Assembly (NCBI GenBank): GCA_963700735.1
Contig: CAVOYR010000006.1
Location: 62,001-126,000, forward strand
DNA from: Anderseniella sp963700735
GTDB lineage: Bacteria; Pseudomonadota; Alphaproteobacteria; Rhizobiales; Aestuariivirgaceae
Direction of reading: 5' to 3'
DNA length: 64,000 nucleotides
The notes under the pieces: generated by a model
The model's input: the letters and a program-made list of their open reading frames with translations, nothing else
Database searches by the model: none
Told to the model about the DNA's origin: nothing
Shown: positions 8,572 to 18,705 of the stretch, in pieces
Layout of the letters: the number at the start of each line of letters is the position of its first letter
Position numbering within the stretch: position 1 is the first letter of the stretch
Made by a program: the position numbers and the translations under genes

Positions 8572-9417
8572 TCAGCGGCTTTCGCGCCGCGCCATGAACG
8601 CAAGCCGTTCAAACAGCGCCACGTCCTGCTCGTTCTTCAGCAGCGCGCCGTGCAGCGGCGGGATCATCTTGGTGGGGTCCTTCTGGCGCAGCGTTTCCGG
8701 CGTAACGTCCTCGTTGAGCAGCAGCTTGATCCAGTCGAGCAGTTCCGAGGTCGAGGGCTTCTTCTTCAGGCCCGGCACGTCGCGAACCTGATAGAAAATG
8801 TTCAGCGCCTCGCTGACCAGTTTGCCCTTCAGGCCGGGGAAGTGCACCTCGATGATGTCTCGCATCGTGTCGGCATCCGGGAACTTGATGAAGTGGAAGA
8901 AGCACCGGCGCAGGAAGGCGTCGGGCAGTTCCTTCTCGTTGTTCGATGTGATGATGACCACGGGGCGTTTTTCAGCCTTCACGGTCTCGCCGGTCTCGTA
9001 AACGTGGAACTCCATGCGATCGAGCTCCTGCAACAGGTCGTTTGGAAACTCGATGTCGGCCTTGTCGATCTCGTCGATCAGCAGCACCGGGCGATTGGTA
9101 GCGGAGAACGCCTCCCACAGCTTGCCGCGCCGGATGTAGTTGGCGATGTCATGCACGCGTTCATCGCCAAGCTGGCTGTCGCGCAGGCGTGATACCGCAT
9201 CATACTCGTACAGGCCCTGCTGTGCCTTTGTGGTGGACTTGATATGCCATTCCAGCAGGTTCGTGCCCAGCGCGCGGGCCACCTCGTGGGCCAGCACCGT
9301 CTTGCCGGTACCCGGTTCGCCCTTGATGAGCAGCGGGCGCTCCAGCACGATTGCCGCATTGACGGCCACGCGCAGGTCTTCGGTGGCAATATAGTCGCTG
9401 GTACCTTCGAACTTCAT
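8572..9417 (-). CDS. MoxR-family AAA+ ATPase
   Basis: With the start at MKFEGTSDYIAT the protein has 281 residues and lacks the poor N-terminal extension offered by an upstream start. Walker A is GEPGTGKT (33-40), Walker B is LLIDEIDKAD, and sensor 1 lies in VIITSNNEKELPDAFLRRC. A C-terminal helical lid follows. MoxR ATPases act as chaperones for metal-centre insertion or complex assembly, usually with VWA partner proteins. No VWA partner is adjacent here; one may lie elsewhere. The gene is divergent from dksA. Confidence 0.88.
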   Translation of the reverse strand: MKFEGTSDYIATEDLRVAVNAAIVLERPLLIKGEPGTGKTVLAHEVARALGTNLLEWHIKSTTKAQQGLYEYDAVSRLRDSQLGDERVHDIANYIRRGKLWEAFSATNRPVLLIDEIDKADIEFPNDLLQELDRMEFHVYETGETVKAEKRPVVIITSNNEKELPDAFLRRCFFHFIKFPDADTMRDIIEVHFPGLKGKLVSEALNIFYQVRDVPGLKKKPSTSELLDWIKLLLNEDVTPETLRQKDPTKMIPPLHGALLKNEQDVALFERLAFMARRESR

Positions 9418-9561
9418 CACGCTCACGGGATCTTTCGGTTGGACAGGACGCGGGCGATTGCGCCGGTGCGCATGTTTTGCCCAAACATCAGCGGCTTGGC
9501 AACCGGCCATCCTCATCATGGCAGGCGGAACCGTCATCGAATCTTGGCATAATTCATGCTT

Positions 9562-9579
9562 GTACCGTCCGCGCGGTAC
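9562..9579. promoter_or_regulatory. Inverted repeat in the moxR/dksA divergent region
   Basis: GTACCG-N6-CGGTAC forms a perfect 6+6 inverted repeat in the 269-base region between the divergent moxR and dksA genes. It may be an operator for either gene. No -35/-10 pair could be assigned confidently here. Confidence 0.25.
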
Positions 9580-9686
9580 CAGTCCGCAAGCGTGGCCGGA
9601 TTTAATGTATTACGCGGTTGCGGCTTTTGGTGGCTGGCGATATAGAGGCGCCTTCAAGCCTGTTGCAGGGGACCGGTCGGAGTTTA

Positions 9687-10121
9687 ATGACGAGGACGAT
9701 GTCGATGGGAGAGAACAAGCCTATTTCTCTTGCGAAGCTCGAGAAGGAGCCGTTCATGTCAGAACGGCAGCAGGAGTACTTCAGGGCCAAGTTGCTGGCC
9801 TGGAAGGAAGAAATCCTGCGTGAAAGCCGTGAAACCCTGCAGAACCTGCAGACGGAAAACCTGGTGCTGCCGGATGCTGCAGACCGTGCCTCCACCGAGA
9901 CCGACAGGTCACTGGAGCTGCGCACCCGCGACCGCCAGCGCAAGCTGATTTCCAAGATCGAGTTGGCCCTCAAGCGGATCGAGGACGGCACCTACGGCTA
10001 TTGTGAGGAAACCGGCGAACCGATTTCCCTACGCCGGCTGGATGCCCGCCCGATCGCCACCTTGTCGGTCGAGGCGCAGGAACGCCACGAACGCCGCGAG
10101 AAGATCTACCGCGACGACTGA
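9687..10121 (+). CDS. dksA: RNA polymerase-binding transcription factor DksA (zinc-ligand-poor type)
   Basis: A protein of about 144 residues matching alphaproteobacterial DksA: a coiled-coil region around MSERQQEYFRAKLLAWKEE, then ADRASTETDRSLELRTRDRQ and the globular part GTYGYCEETGEPISLRRL. DksA binds the RNA polymerase secondary channel and acts with ppGpp on rRNA and stress promoters. The zinc finger is degenerate: only one Cys remains where Escherichia coli DksA has four, as is usual in this class. The start at MTRTMSMGE is supported by GGAG just upstream; starts at the next two Met codons are possible. A terminator follows. Confidence 0.88.
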   Translation: MTRTMSMGENKPISLAKLEKEPFMSERQQEYFRAKLLAWKEEILRESRETLQNLQTENLVLPDAADRASTETDRSLELRTRDRQRKLISKIELALKRIEDGTYGYCEETGEPISLRRLDARPIATLSVEAQERHERREKIYRDD

Positions 10122-10150
10122 TGCAGATGCTTGCCAGCGATGGCACATGA

Positions 10151-10185
10151 AAAACCGGGCAACCATCAAGGTGCCCGGTTTTTTG
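10151..10185. terminator. Intrinsic terminator between dksA and fliO
   Basis: AAACCGGGCA (10152-10161) pairs with TGCCCGGTTT (10172-10181), followed by a run of T on the plus strand and preceded by A on the other side. It lies between convergent genes and can act in both directions. Confidence 0.85.
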
Positions 10186-10212
10186 CCATTTCTGGAGACA
10201 GGTCCTGTTGTC

Positions 10213-10704
10213 CTATTCCGGCTCGCGCTCGACGGCGCGCAGTCTCGGGCCGGGCAACTCGCCGTCTGCGACGGGGCTGCCGAAAACCGGCGGGCGGGGG
10301 GCGGGGCGGGCCGTGAGGGGGCGTACGTTGCCATCGCCGGACAGGGCAGGCTCGGGGGTTGCCACCGGCGTTGCCGGGCGGACATCGCTGATGGCATTGA
10401 GGTCTTCTGCGGTATAGATGCGCCGGCTTGGCGTCGTAGCCGTGCTGTCCGGGCGGATGCCGCTTTCAATGACCACATCCTGGCTGCCGCCAACCAGTAC
10501 CAGGTGCTCCACATCATCGCGCCGCACCAGAACCAGGAAACGGGACTTGTCGACCTCGTAGTATTCGCTGATGCCCAGGCGGGCACCCTTGCGGGCGCGG
10601 ACCTTGCCGCCGAACGTCCGGATCATGATGTAGCCGAACAGGAGCAACGCGACGACGATTGCCCCGATGTAGATGTAATTCATGGTGGCGTCGTTCAATT
10701 CCAT
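10213..10704 (-). CDS. fliO: FliO-family flagellar biosynthesis protein
   Basis: A 163-residue protein with one N-terminal transmembrane helix (about residues 8-27). A cytoplasmic beta domain follows, with the family pattern GARLGISEYYEVD ... RFLVLVRRDDVEHLVLVGG. The C-terminal 70 residues are Pro/Ala/Arg-rich and probably disordered. FliO helps assemble the FliPQR core of the flagellar type III export gate. GGAGGGG lies just upstream of the ATG. No other flagellar gene is in the window; an isolated fliO near dksA is consistent with Hyphomicrobiales, where fliO is often outside the main cluster. Confidence 0.75.
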   Translation of the reverse strand: MELNDATMNYIYIGAIVVALLLFGYIMIRTFGGKVRARKGARLGISEYYEVDKSRFLVLVRRDDVEHLVLVGGSQDVVIESGIRPDSTATTPSRRIYTAEDLNAISDVRPATPVATPEPALSGDGNVRPLTARPAPRPPVFGSPVADGELPGPRLRAVEREPE

Positions 10705-10878
10705 AACCCCTCCGGAAACCTGATGTCAAAACGAGAGTTTTTCCGCTGATTGCAACCCTGGGTCAAGTGCAGTGTTGTGTCCGTCGGCGGGTTGATCTCA
10801 TAGCGGCTCTTTAGGGCTGATCAATGGCATAATTCACCTATACTCGTCGATGATTCGGACGGGGTGCGAGCAGGCCTT

Positions 10879-13489
10879 ATGGCGTTGATGGATACCGATC
10901 AGACCAGGGACATGAAGGGTAATGAGCCAGCCAAAGGCGTGCGCGAGATGACTGCGCCCGAGGTTGTGCGCGTGCCCGGTACGGAGGATGACCAGCAGCC
11001 CGGACAGGCTGAGGGCCGGCCCGTGCTGAGCCTCGTGCTGGCCGTCGTGCTGGCCTTCGTGGTGTATTTCGCGGTGCAGGGTGTCGGCGAAATCGTGCCG
11101 CAGTTCGTCACCATCGCGCTGTCCATGCTGTCGCTGGCGGGGCTGATCGCGCTGTTCGGGGCGCTGGCAGGCTTTGTGCATTTTGGGCGCACACCCCGGC
11201 AGAAGGCGTTCTTCGACAAGCTGCTCGATGCCATCGGCGAGCCATGCGTGGTGTCGGATTCACGCGGGGCGATCATCTATTCCAATGACCCGTACCAGCA
11301 GCTGGTTTCGAAGGCGGGCCAGACGCGGCTGGTCAACCTGGAGACGTTGTATTCCGGCTATCCGGACGTGTCGGAGCGGGTGTACCGGCTTGCCAAGGCG
11401 GCGCGCGAAGGCCGCGAGGCGTCCGAGCAGTTCCGGCTGGCGGCGGGTTCGGCGGCAGCGGGTGCGCGCGACAACAAGGCTGCCTGGTTGCGGTTGCAGG
11501 TCAAGCAGATCAAGGTCAGCGCAACCCAGACCTATACCGTGTGGCGGCTGAGCGACGAGACAGATGCCCGCGCCTCGCAGGAAGAGGCTTTCGAAAACCT
11601 TCAGTACATCATCAATTATCTCGATCACGCTCCGGCGGGCTTCTTCTCGTCGACGCAGGACGGGGCCATTGCCTATGTGAATGCCACGCTGGCTGACTGG
11701 CTGGGCCTCGACCTGACGCGGACCACCGATGGCCAGTTGAAGCTGGCCGACATTGTAACCGAAAACGGTGCCAAGCTGCTGGCTGGCATAGAGGCCGAGC
11801 CAGGCCGCCCAGTCACAGAGATATTCGACCTCGATCTTGCCACCAGCAACGGCGAAACCATTCCGGCGCGGGTGGTACACCGGTGCGAATATGATGCGCA
11901 GGGCAAGCAGCAACCATCGCGGACGCTGGTGCTGGACCGGCGTGCGCACTTCGCCGTCGAGAAGGATGCAGGCGACGCGCAGGTGCAGATTGCGCGGCTG
12001 TTCAACTCGCTGCCGATCGGCATCGTGCAGCTGAACCAGGACGGCGTGATCGAGCAGCTCAATGCCTCGTTCATCGACCTGGCACCGGATGCCAAGCGGC
12101 GCGGCAAGCTGACACCGCTGGTGCGCGAGGATGAGCGCGACGAGGTTGCAGCGCTGATCGCCGATGCGGCAGCGGGCAAGGTGTCCAGCGACCTGGCCGA
12201 GGTGCATTTCATCGGCAAGACCGAGTCTTCTGGGCAGTTGTACTTCGTGCCGGACGAAACCGGCGGGCCGGGTGCGGTGATGGTGTTCGCCGTCGATACG
12301 ACGCGGCATACCTCGCTGGAAGTGCAGCTGGCGCAAAGCCAGAAAATGCAGGCCGTGGGCCAGCTGGCAGGCGGCGTGGCGCATGATTTCAACAACGTGC
12401 TGACGGCCATCATCGGGTTTTCCGACCTGCTGCTGGCGCGTCACCGGCCAACCGACCCGTCTTTCGCCGACATCATGAACATCAAGCAGAACGCCAACCG
12501 GGCCGCCAACCTGGTGCGACAGTTGCTGGCGTTCTCGCGCCGCCAGACGCTGCGGCCGGAAGTGCTGTCGCTGACCGACGTGCTGTCTGACCTGGGCAAC
12601 CTGCTGGGCCGGCTGCTGGGCGAAGTGGTGGAACTGAAGATCGTGCACGGGCGCGAGCTGTCGCTGGTCAAGGTGGACGTGAACCAGTTCGAGCAGGTGG
12701 TCATCAACCTGTGCGTGAACGCGCGCGATGCCATGCCGGAAGGCGGGCTTCTGACGCTGAAAACCAGCAACGTAAGCGCGGCAGACGTGGCCTCGCAAGG
12801 CAACAAGCCGGGGCTGGTGCCGCCGGGTGAATACGTGCTGCTGGAAGTGACAGACACCGGCACCGGCATGCCGCCCGAAGTGGTCGACAAGATCTACGAC
12901 CCGTTCTTCTCGACCAAGGAAGTGGGCAAGGGAACCGGGCTCGGCCTGTCCACCGTGTACGGTATCATCAAGCAGACCGGCGGTTTCATCTTCTGCGATT
13001 TCAGAAGTCGGCAAGGGCACGACGTTCCGGGTCTACCTGCCGCAATATTTCGAGACCGCCGAGGAAGAAACTGCGCGGACCGCCGCGGCGGCCGGTGTCG
13101 AGGTCAAGCCCACGGACCTGACCGGGTCCGGCACCATCCTGCTGGTCGAGGACGAGGACGCGGTCCGCTCGTTTGCCAAGCGGGCGCTGGAGTCGCGCGG
13201 GTACACGGTGCTGGAGGCGGACAGCGGCGAGGCGGCGCTCGAGGTGCTGGAGGAATTCGGCGGCGAGCCGGACCTGGTTGTCTCCGATGTGGTGATGCCC
13301 GAGATGGACGGCCCGACCATGCTGCGCGAACTGCGCAAGCGCGGCGTGAAGACCAAGGTCGTGTTCATGTCCGGCTATGCCGAGGACGCGTTCGAGAAGA
13401 ACCTTGAAGGACACACGGATTTCGCGTTCCTGCCGAAACCTTTTACGCTGAAGCAGCTTGCCGAGGCGGTGAAAGAGGCCCTAGGCTAA
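10879..13489 (+). CDS. cckA: CckA-type hybrid sensor histidine kinase, frame broken by one inserted base
   Basis: Domains in order: two transmembrane helices (about residues 50-100), PAS-like regions, a HisKA motif GGVAHDFNNVLTAIIGFSDL whose phospho-His codon is at 12382-12384, an HATPase domain (NLCVNARDAMPEGG, TDTGTGMPPEVV, KGTGLGLSTVYG) and a receiver with its phospho-Asp codon at 13286-13288 (SDVVMPEMDG). CckA feeds phosphate through ChpT to CtrA and CpdR in cell-cycle control. The frame breaks near 13000: removing one T from the TTT at 12999-13001 joins GGFIFCD to SEVGKGTTFR. As the kinase is usually essential this is probably a sequence error. Corrected length is about 869 residues. A GTG at 10864 is an alternative start. 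Confidence 0.88.
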
Positions 13490-13521
13490 GTCATTGACCG
13501 CCTTAAGCATTGGTGCCTCCC

Positions 13522-14829
13522 ATGATCTCGATCTCTCCAATGGCCGACCCGACCCGGCTGCCCCCGTCGCTGTGGGCGGCTACCGCCGAAGAAACCTTCG
13601 CCGGGTCCGCCATCTCGGGTCAGCACAGGTTTGACATCTGCATCATCGGTGGCGGGTTCACCGGCCTTGCAGCAGCCCTGCGCGCGGCAGAAGCCGGCGC
13701 CAAGGTTTGTGTGCTGGAGGCATCGGAGCCGGGCTGGGGCGCGTCCGGGCGCAATGGCGGGCAAGTCATCCCCGGCTTCAAGTGGGACCCGGACGACCTT
13801 GTCGCCGAGTTCGGCCATGAGGCGGGCGAGAAGCTGGCAACGTTCGCCGGTACGGCACCCGACAAGGTGTTCGGCCTGATCGAGAAGCACGCCATCCGGT
13901 GCGCGGCTGAACGCACCGGCTGGATACAGGGCGTGCACGCAGCCTCGGCGCTGCCTGCGGTGGAGCGGCGTTGCGAGCAGTGGCAGTCGCGCGGTGCGCC
14001 TACCTACATGGTGCATGGCGAGGCGGCGCGCGAGCTTATCGGATCACCGGCCTACGTGGCCGGGCTGGTCGAGCCGCGTGGCGGCAAGCTGAACCCGCTG
14101 AGCTATGCGCGCGGACTGGCGCGGGCGGCGGCATCTGCCGGGGCCGTCATCTCGCCGCGTTCGGCGGTCACCTCGCTCGACAAGGATGCATCGGGCTGGA
14201 CGGTCCGCACCGCCACGGCGGTGATTTCCGCGCCGAAGGTGCTGATCGCCACGAACGGCTATACCGGCGCGCTGTGGCCGAAGCTGCGCCAGACCATCAT
14301 TCCGGTGGCCAGCTTCATCGTGGCGACGAAACCGTTGTCCGGCAATCTACGGCGCTCGATCCTGAAGGATGGCCACGTCATTTCCGATACCCGGCGGATG
14401 CTGACCTATTCGCGGCTCGACCCTGAGGGGCGGCTGGTGGTGGGTGCGCGCGGCACCTGGCGCGACCCGATGGACGTGTCGGATTTCGGCCATGTGCGCA
14501 AGACGCTGCAGGACCTGTTTCCGCAGGTGGGCGACGTGGGCGAGCCCGAGTTCTTCTGGTCGGGCAGGGTGGCGATCACCACCGACTACATGCCCCATGT
14601 GCACGAACCGGACGACGGGCTGGTAATCGTTCTGGGCTTCAATGGCCGCGGGGTCGCCATGGCAACGGCGGCAGGGGCGGCGACGGGCGAGTATCTTGCG
14701 ACCGGCAACCGGGACGCACTGCCGCTGCCAACGTCTGCGTTGTCGCCGATCCCGCTGCATGGGGCGCGGCGGATGTACGTGGCAGCCGCCTCCGCGTGGT
14801 ATCGCACGCTTGACCGCTTCAACCTCTGA
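13522..14829 (+). CDS. FAD-dependent amine oxidoreductase (DAO / gamma-glutamylputrescine oxidase-like)
   Basis: A protein of about 435 residues with the dinucleotide-binding motif IIGGGFTGLAAAL (about 41-53). The patch WGASGRNGGQV binds flavin in the DAO/PuuB family. The C-terminal region FSGRVAITTDYMPHV-like (actual: FWSGRVAITTDYMPHVHEP) and GFNGRGVAMAT are typical of PuuB-like enzymes, which oxidatively deaminate gamma-glutamylputrescine or other amines. The substrate is inferred only at family level. A convergent gamma-glutamylcyclotransferase gene overlaps its 3' end by 11 bases. Start could also be TTG at 13510 or ATG at 13540. Confidence 0.78.
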   Translation: MISISPMADPTRLPPSLWAATAEETFAGSAISGQHRFDICIIGGGFTGLAAALRAAEAGAKVCVLEASEPGWGASGRNGGQVIPGFKWDPDDLVAEFGHEAGEKLATFAGTAPDKVFGLIEKHAIRCAAERTGWIQGVHAASALPAVERRCEQWQSRGAPTYMVHGEAARELIGSPAYVAGLVEPRGGKLNPLSYARGLARAAASAGAVISPRSAVTSLDKDASGWTVRTATAVISAPKVLIATNGYTGALWPKLRQTIIPVASFIVATKPLSGNLRRSILKDGHVISDTRRMLTYSRLDPEGRLVVGARGTWRDPMDVSDFGHVRKTLQDLFPQVGDVGEPEFFWSGRVAITTDYMPHVHEPDDGLVIVLGFNGRGVAMATAAGAATGEYLATGNRDALPLPTSALSPIPLHGARRMYVAAASAWYRTLDRFNL

Positions 14830-15361
14830 ACAGCCGCTGCCAGTCGTCATGGCCTGCAGCTGCCAGCGCCTGCAGCGCCAGTTGGCGGCCTTCGCGCGCA
14901 AGGTCCGGGTCAGGCTGGCAGGGTTGTGCGAGGAACTGTTCGATCACCTCATCACCGAGCCCGTGTTCGCGCGCGCCGGCAATGCACAGCGCGAGATACC
15001 AGTCGAATGGCGTGAGGGTCTCATCGTGGAGCATCGGCATGTAGGTGGTCACCGCCAACGCCGACCCGTCCTGCAACCGGGCAGGAAAGTCGTCGATCCT
15101 TGAATAGCCGTGGCCGACGCCCTCGAACCGGTCGAGCGCGGGCAGTTCACTGCGTGCGATTTCGTAGACCGCACCGGGGTGGCTTGACGCATCCGCCTGC
15201 AGCAGCCCTGCCTTGCCGGATCCGTCCGCGCCGGGCTTGGTGAAGCTGACAGCCCAGCCGGGGGCGCGCGCCATGCCCACCACCCGCGCCGACGCACACC
15301 GGGCCAGCAGGCGTGATGACAGCAGGTTCGAGCCATAGGCAAAATAATGAAAGGTGTGCAT
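14819..15361 (-). CDS. Gamma-glutamylcyclotransferase-family protein
   Basis: The start at MHTFHYFAYGSN gives 180 residues. The substrate-binding motif YGSN is at 9-12 and the likely catalytic Glu80 lies in LDRFEGVG. These are the hallmarks of the gamma-glutamylcyclotransferase fold, which cleaves gamma-glutamyl-amino acids or amines to 5-oxoproline. The frame stays open far upstream, but that part is antisense to the amidase gene and was excluded. The neighbouring PuuB-like oxidase makes a gamma-glutamyl substrate plausible, though the two genes lie on opposite strands. Confidence 0.82.
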   Translation of the reverse strand: MHTFHYFAYGSNLLSSRLLARCASARVVGMARAPGWAVSFTKPGADGSGKAGLLQADASSHPGAVYEIARSELPALDRFEGVGHGYSRIDDFPARLQDGSALAVTTYMPMLHDETLTPFDWYLALCIAGAREHGLGDEVIEQFLAQPCQPDPDLAREGRQLALQALAAAGHDDWQRLFRG

Positions 15362-15442
15362 GTGCGGCCTGATTGCATGGTGCGTTACTGCCGTGCCAAT
15401 GTGCCGCCAGTTAACGGGCAATTCAACAAGGGGCACACTGGA

Positions 15443-16799
15443 ATGAGCGTTGAAACACTGGCGGGGCTGGCGGACCAGCTGGAGGCTGGCACCATGACGG
15501 CGCGGGCTCTGACAGAAGGTTGTCTGGCGCGAATTGAGGACCAGTCGGGCGAAGGCGCGCGCGTGTTTCTGACGGTGGAAGCTGAGACCGCCATCGAGCA
15601 GGCCGACCATATCGACGCCATGCGCCGCAAGGGCAGGGCGCCGTCGCGGTTCGCCGGCATCCCCGTATCGCTCAAGGACCTGTTCGATGTGGCAGGCCAG
15701 GTGACGGGGGCGGGGTCCACCATCCTGCGGGGCAGCGAACCGGCCCGGCAGGACGCGACCTGCGTGGCACGGCTGCGCGCGGCAGGCTTCATTTTTATCG
15801 GGCGCACCAACATGACCGAGTTCGCCTATTCCGGCGTTGGCCTGAACCCGCATTACGGCACGCCGAAGTCGGTCTGGGATCGCGCCAACGGCCGCATTCC
15901 GGGCGGGTCGTCGTCGGGTGCCGGCGTCTCGGTGGCCGATGGCATGGCGTACATGGGACTGGGCACGGACACCGGCGGATCGTGCCGCATCCCGGCCGCG
16001 TTCAACGGCATCGTCGGGTACAAGTCGTCGACCGGACGGGTGCCGAAGGCAGGTGTCTATCCGCTGTCTGCCACGCTCGACACCGTCGGCCCGCTGGCCA
16101 ACTCGGTGCAGTGCTGCTCCACCATTGACGCGATGATGGCCGGTGATCGCACAGGCGCGGTGCAGGTGCGTGAGCCGCACACATTGCGGTTTGGAATCCT
16201 GCGGCACGTGGCGCTCGAACTCGATGTCGCCGGAAGTGGCAACGGCCTTTGACGGCGCCATCAAGCACCTTGGCAAGGCTGGCGTGGTGTTCAGCGAAAT
16301 CGACTTCCCCGACCTCGCCGAGCTTCCCAACATCAACTCCAAGGGCGGCATTTCGGCGTGCGAGGCAATGGACGTCCATGCGCAGATGCTTGAACGCCAT
16401 GGTGCCGAATATGACCCGCGCGTGCGCACCCGCATCATGTCCGGACTGACGGTGACCGGGCCGGAACTGGTGGGCATCTACCGCCGGCGCCGGGAGATGG
16501 TCGAGAAGTTCGTGCGGTTGTGTTCGGGGCTTGATGGCCTGGTGATGCCGACCGTGCCGATCCTAGCCCCGCTGATCAGCGAGGTGGACAACAACGACCG
16601 ATATGGGCCGCTGAACTTCCTGTGCCTGCGCAATACCTTCCTTGGGAACTTCCTCGACAGTTGCGCGATTTCCATACCGATGACGGCGCGCGGTGAAGCC
16701 CCTGCCGGGTTGACGTTGATGTGTCCGCACGGAACAGATTCCGCCTTGTTCAATGCCTCGTCCGGCATTGAGACTGTCCTGAACGAGGCCCTGGCATGA
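15443..16799 (+). CDS. Amidase (amidase signature family), frame broken by one inserted base
   Basis: The amidase-signature triad is visible: Lys78 in VSLKDLFD, the GGSSSGA loop at 154-160 and Ser180 in TDTGGSCRIPA. Such enzymes hydrolyse amides through a Ser-cisSer-Lys mechanism. The frame stops early near 16250, but the next frame continues the protein (SPEVATAFDGAIKHL) to 16799. Dropping one base near 16224 (after CTCGAT) restores a protein of about 451 residues. Since the gene is not essential, real decay cannot be excluded, but the insertion type matches the other breaks in this window. The stop overlaps the next gene's ATG (ATGA). Confidence 0.8.
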
Positions 16800-17806
16800 A
16801 GACTGACACCATCCGCCTGACCGACCTGAAGACCGAGTGCATCCGCGCCCTGAAGGCAATCGGCTGCGACGACGCCAATGCCGACGCGATTGCCGGAACG
16901 GTGTGTGCCGCCGAGCGCGACCACTGCCACAGCCACGGCGTGTTCCGGATGCCCGGCTACCTCAAGTCGTTCAGGACGGGCAAGGCGAACCCGGTCGCGT
17001 CTCCGTCGTGGGAGAAGATCGCGCCGGGTGTCTTGCGTGGTAATGGCGACAACGGGTTTGCGCCGCTGTCATTGAAGCTGATGGCACCGGAGCTTGCCGG
17101 GCTGGCGCGGTCGCAGGGCGTGGCCTGCCTGGCGCTGACCAACATGCATCATTTCGCGGCGATGTGGCCGGAAATGGAGATGATGACCGACCAGGGTCTC
17201 GTCGCCATGACCATGACGAGCGCCTTCCCCATCGTACCGCCGCCGGGAGGCAAGCGACCGCTGTTCGGCACCAATCCGTTTGCGTTCGGCTGGCCGCGCG
17301 GCAATGGCGAGGCGGTGATCTTCGACATGGCCACGGCGGCGCGCGCGCACGGCGAGATTCTCATTGCCGCGCGCGAAGGCAAGACGCTGGAGCTGGGCAC
17401 GATCATCGACAAGCACGGCAACCCGTCGACCAACCCGGCGGATGTGCACGGGGGTGCCATACTTGCGTTCGGGGGCGCCAAGGGCGCGCTCGTCTCGATG
17501 ATGGTGGAGCTGCTGGCCGGGGCGCTGATGGGCGAGCCGTTCAGCTTCGAGACAGCCAGGAAGGTCGAGGCAGACGGGCTCGCGAACCGGGGCGGGCAGC
17601 TTGTCATCGCCATGGACCCGGCCCGGTTTGGCGACGCTTCGGGCTGGGCGGCGCACGCAGAAGCGCTGTTTGCCGAGATGATCAAGCAGGAAGGTGTCAG
17701 GCTGCCGAGCCAGCGCCGCTACGAGGCGCGGGCGATGACTGAATCTTCTGGCCATGTGGACGTGGCCTCCGACATCCTTGCCATCATCCGCGAGGCGGCT
17801 GGTTAG
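16796..17806 (+). CDS. Ldh_2-family malate/lactate/ureidoglycolate-type dehydrogenase
   Basis: A 336-residue protein of the MDH2/LDH2 family of NAD(P)-dependent 2-hydroxyacid or imine reductases, unrelated to classical lactate dehydrogenase. The catalytic His region is AAERDHCHSHGVFRMPGY (about residues 38-55), and nucleotide- and substrate-binding patches include FGTNPFAFGWPRG and KGALVSMMVELLAGAL. The exact substrate is unclear; members reduce malate, sulfolactate, ureidoglycolate or cyclic imines. Overlap with the upstream amidase stop implies one transcript. Its 3' end overlaps the convergent PAP2 gene by 23 bases. Confidence 0.82.
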   Translation: MKTDTIRLTDLKTECIRALKAIGCDDANADAIAGTVCAAERDHCHSHGVFRMPGYLKSFRTGKANPVASPSWEKIAPGVLRGNGDNGFAPLSLKLMAPELAGLARSQGVACLALTNMHHFAAMWPEMEMMTDQGLVAMTMTSAFPIVPPPGGKRPLFGTNPFAFGWPRGNGEAVIFDMATAARAHGEILIAAREGKTLELGTIIDKHGNPSTNPADVHGGAILAFGGAKGALVSMMVELLAGALMGEPFSFETARKVEADGLANRGGQLVIAMDPARFGDASGWAAHAEALFAEMIKQEGVRLPSQRRYEARAMTESSGHVDVASDILAIIREAAG

Positions 17807-18515
17807 CCTGGATGTAATCGGTAACGAGCCAGCAGCAACCGGCCCAGGCCAGACCGGCGCTCCAGCCGGCTATCACGTCGGTGGGCCAGTGCACGCCGAG
17901 GTATACCCGGCTGATGCCGATCAGCACCGATATGCAGGCGGCAGCGATGAGCACGAACAGGCGCAAGCCGCGCGTTGTGCACAACCGGACGACGACAGAC
18001 GCAAGCAACATGTAGGTGAGCATCGACACCATGGCATGTGCGCTGGGAAAGCTGGTGGTGAAGACGCGGTCGAACTGTTCGACGATGTCCGGGCGGGCGC
18101 GCTCCCTGATCAACTTCAGCAGTGTTGAAACCAGCGATCCGCCGGCGAACGATACTGCCAGATACCATGCCAGTTGCCGTTGCCGGATGATCACAAGGGT
18201 GGTGCACGCCAGCATCACCAGCAGCACGAGGATGGTGTAGCCGCCCAGTGCGGAAAACTGCGCAGTTGCCTCCTCGAACCATCCCGGCCCAATCGGGTCT
18301 GCCGGGTTTGCAGGATTGCGGAACAGGTAAACGATCTGCCTGTCAAAACCGGCGGTAAGTTCCATTCGCACGAGAATCCAGATTGCTGCGAAGGTCGCCA
18401 CGGCCAGCATCGTCCAGACAGCCACGATGCGATGAGGCTGGTCGAGCCGAGAAGGGCGCACACCTGAACGTGCAGTTTCAGCCGGACCGGAGTTTGGCGG
18501 GGGATCGGACGGCAA
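17784..18515 (-). CDS. PAP2-family membrane phosphatase
   Basis: A 243-residue membrane protein with about six hydrophobic segments. The three phosphatase motifs are present: KLIRERARP, SFPSAHA and SRVYLGVHWPTDV; the last two hold the catalytic His residues. PAP2 enzymes dephosphorylate lipid phosphates such as undecaprenyl pyrophosphate, phosphatidate or lipid A. The specific lipid is not clear. The start is TTG (AAGG eight bases upstream); no ATG precedes the first membrane segment in frame. It is divergent from the methanethiol oxidase gene. Confidence 0.82.
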   Translation of the reverse strand: MPSDPPPNSGPAETARSGVRPSRLDQPHRIVAVWTMLAVATFAAIWILVRMELTAGFDRQIVYLFRNPANPADPIGPGWFEEATAQFSALGGYTILVLLVMLACTTLVIIRQRQLAWYLAVSFAGGSLVSTLLKLIRERARPDIVEQFDRVFTTSFPSAHAMVSMLTYMLLASVVVRLCTTRGLRLFVLIAAACISVLIGISRVYLGVHWPTDVIAGWSAGLAWAGCCWLVTDYIQANQPPRG

Positions 18516-18705
18516 TGCGAGGACCTTGCGGGTTGGAGGTGTCTGTCAAAACCGATGTGACTTTGATCGGTTCCACTTGATTGCCGGGGTTGGCCGCGTA
18601 TGCGACACTCCGTTGTGTAAGAGGGCCTTTGGGAGGAGGCTGGACGGCTGGGGAGACTTTAGCAAGTGCCGCATCGACGGCAAACAAACAGGAGGAATAT
18701 ACGCC

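Noticed and set aside
11260..13020. A 586-codon open frame opposite cckA
   Set aside because: It is a His/Gln-rich shadow of a strongly conserved kinase in GC-rich DNA, with no domain of its own.
14819..16477. A 552-residue protein with a gamma-glutamylcyclotransferase C-terminus
   Set aside because: Everything upstream of 15361 is antisense to the amidase gene and shows no family resemblance; the real start is MHTFHYFAYGSN.
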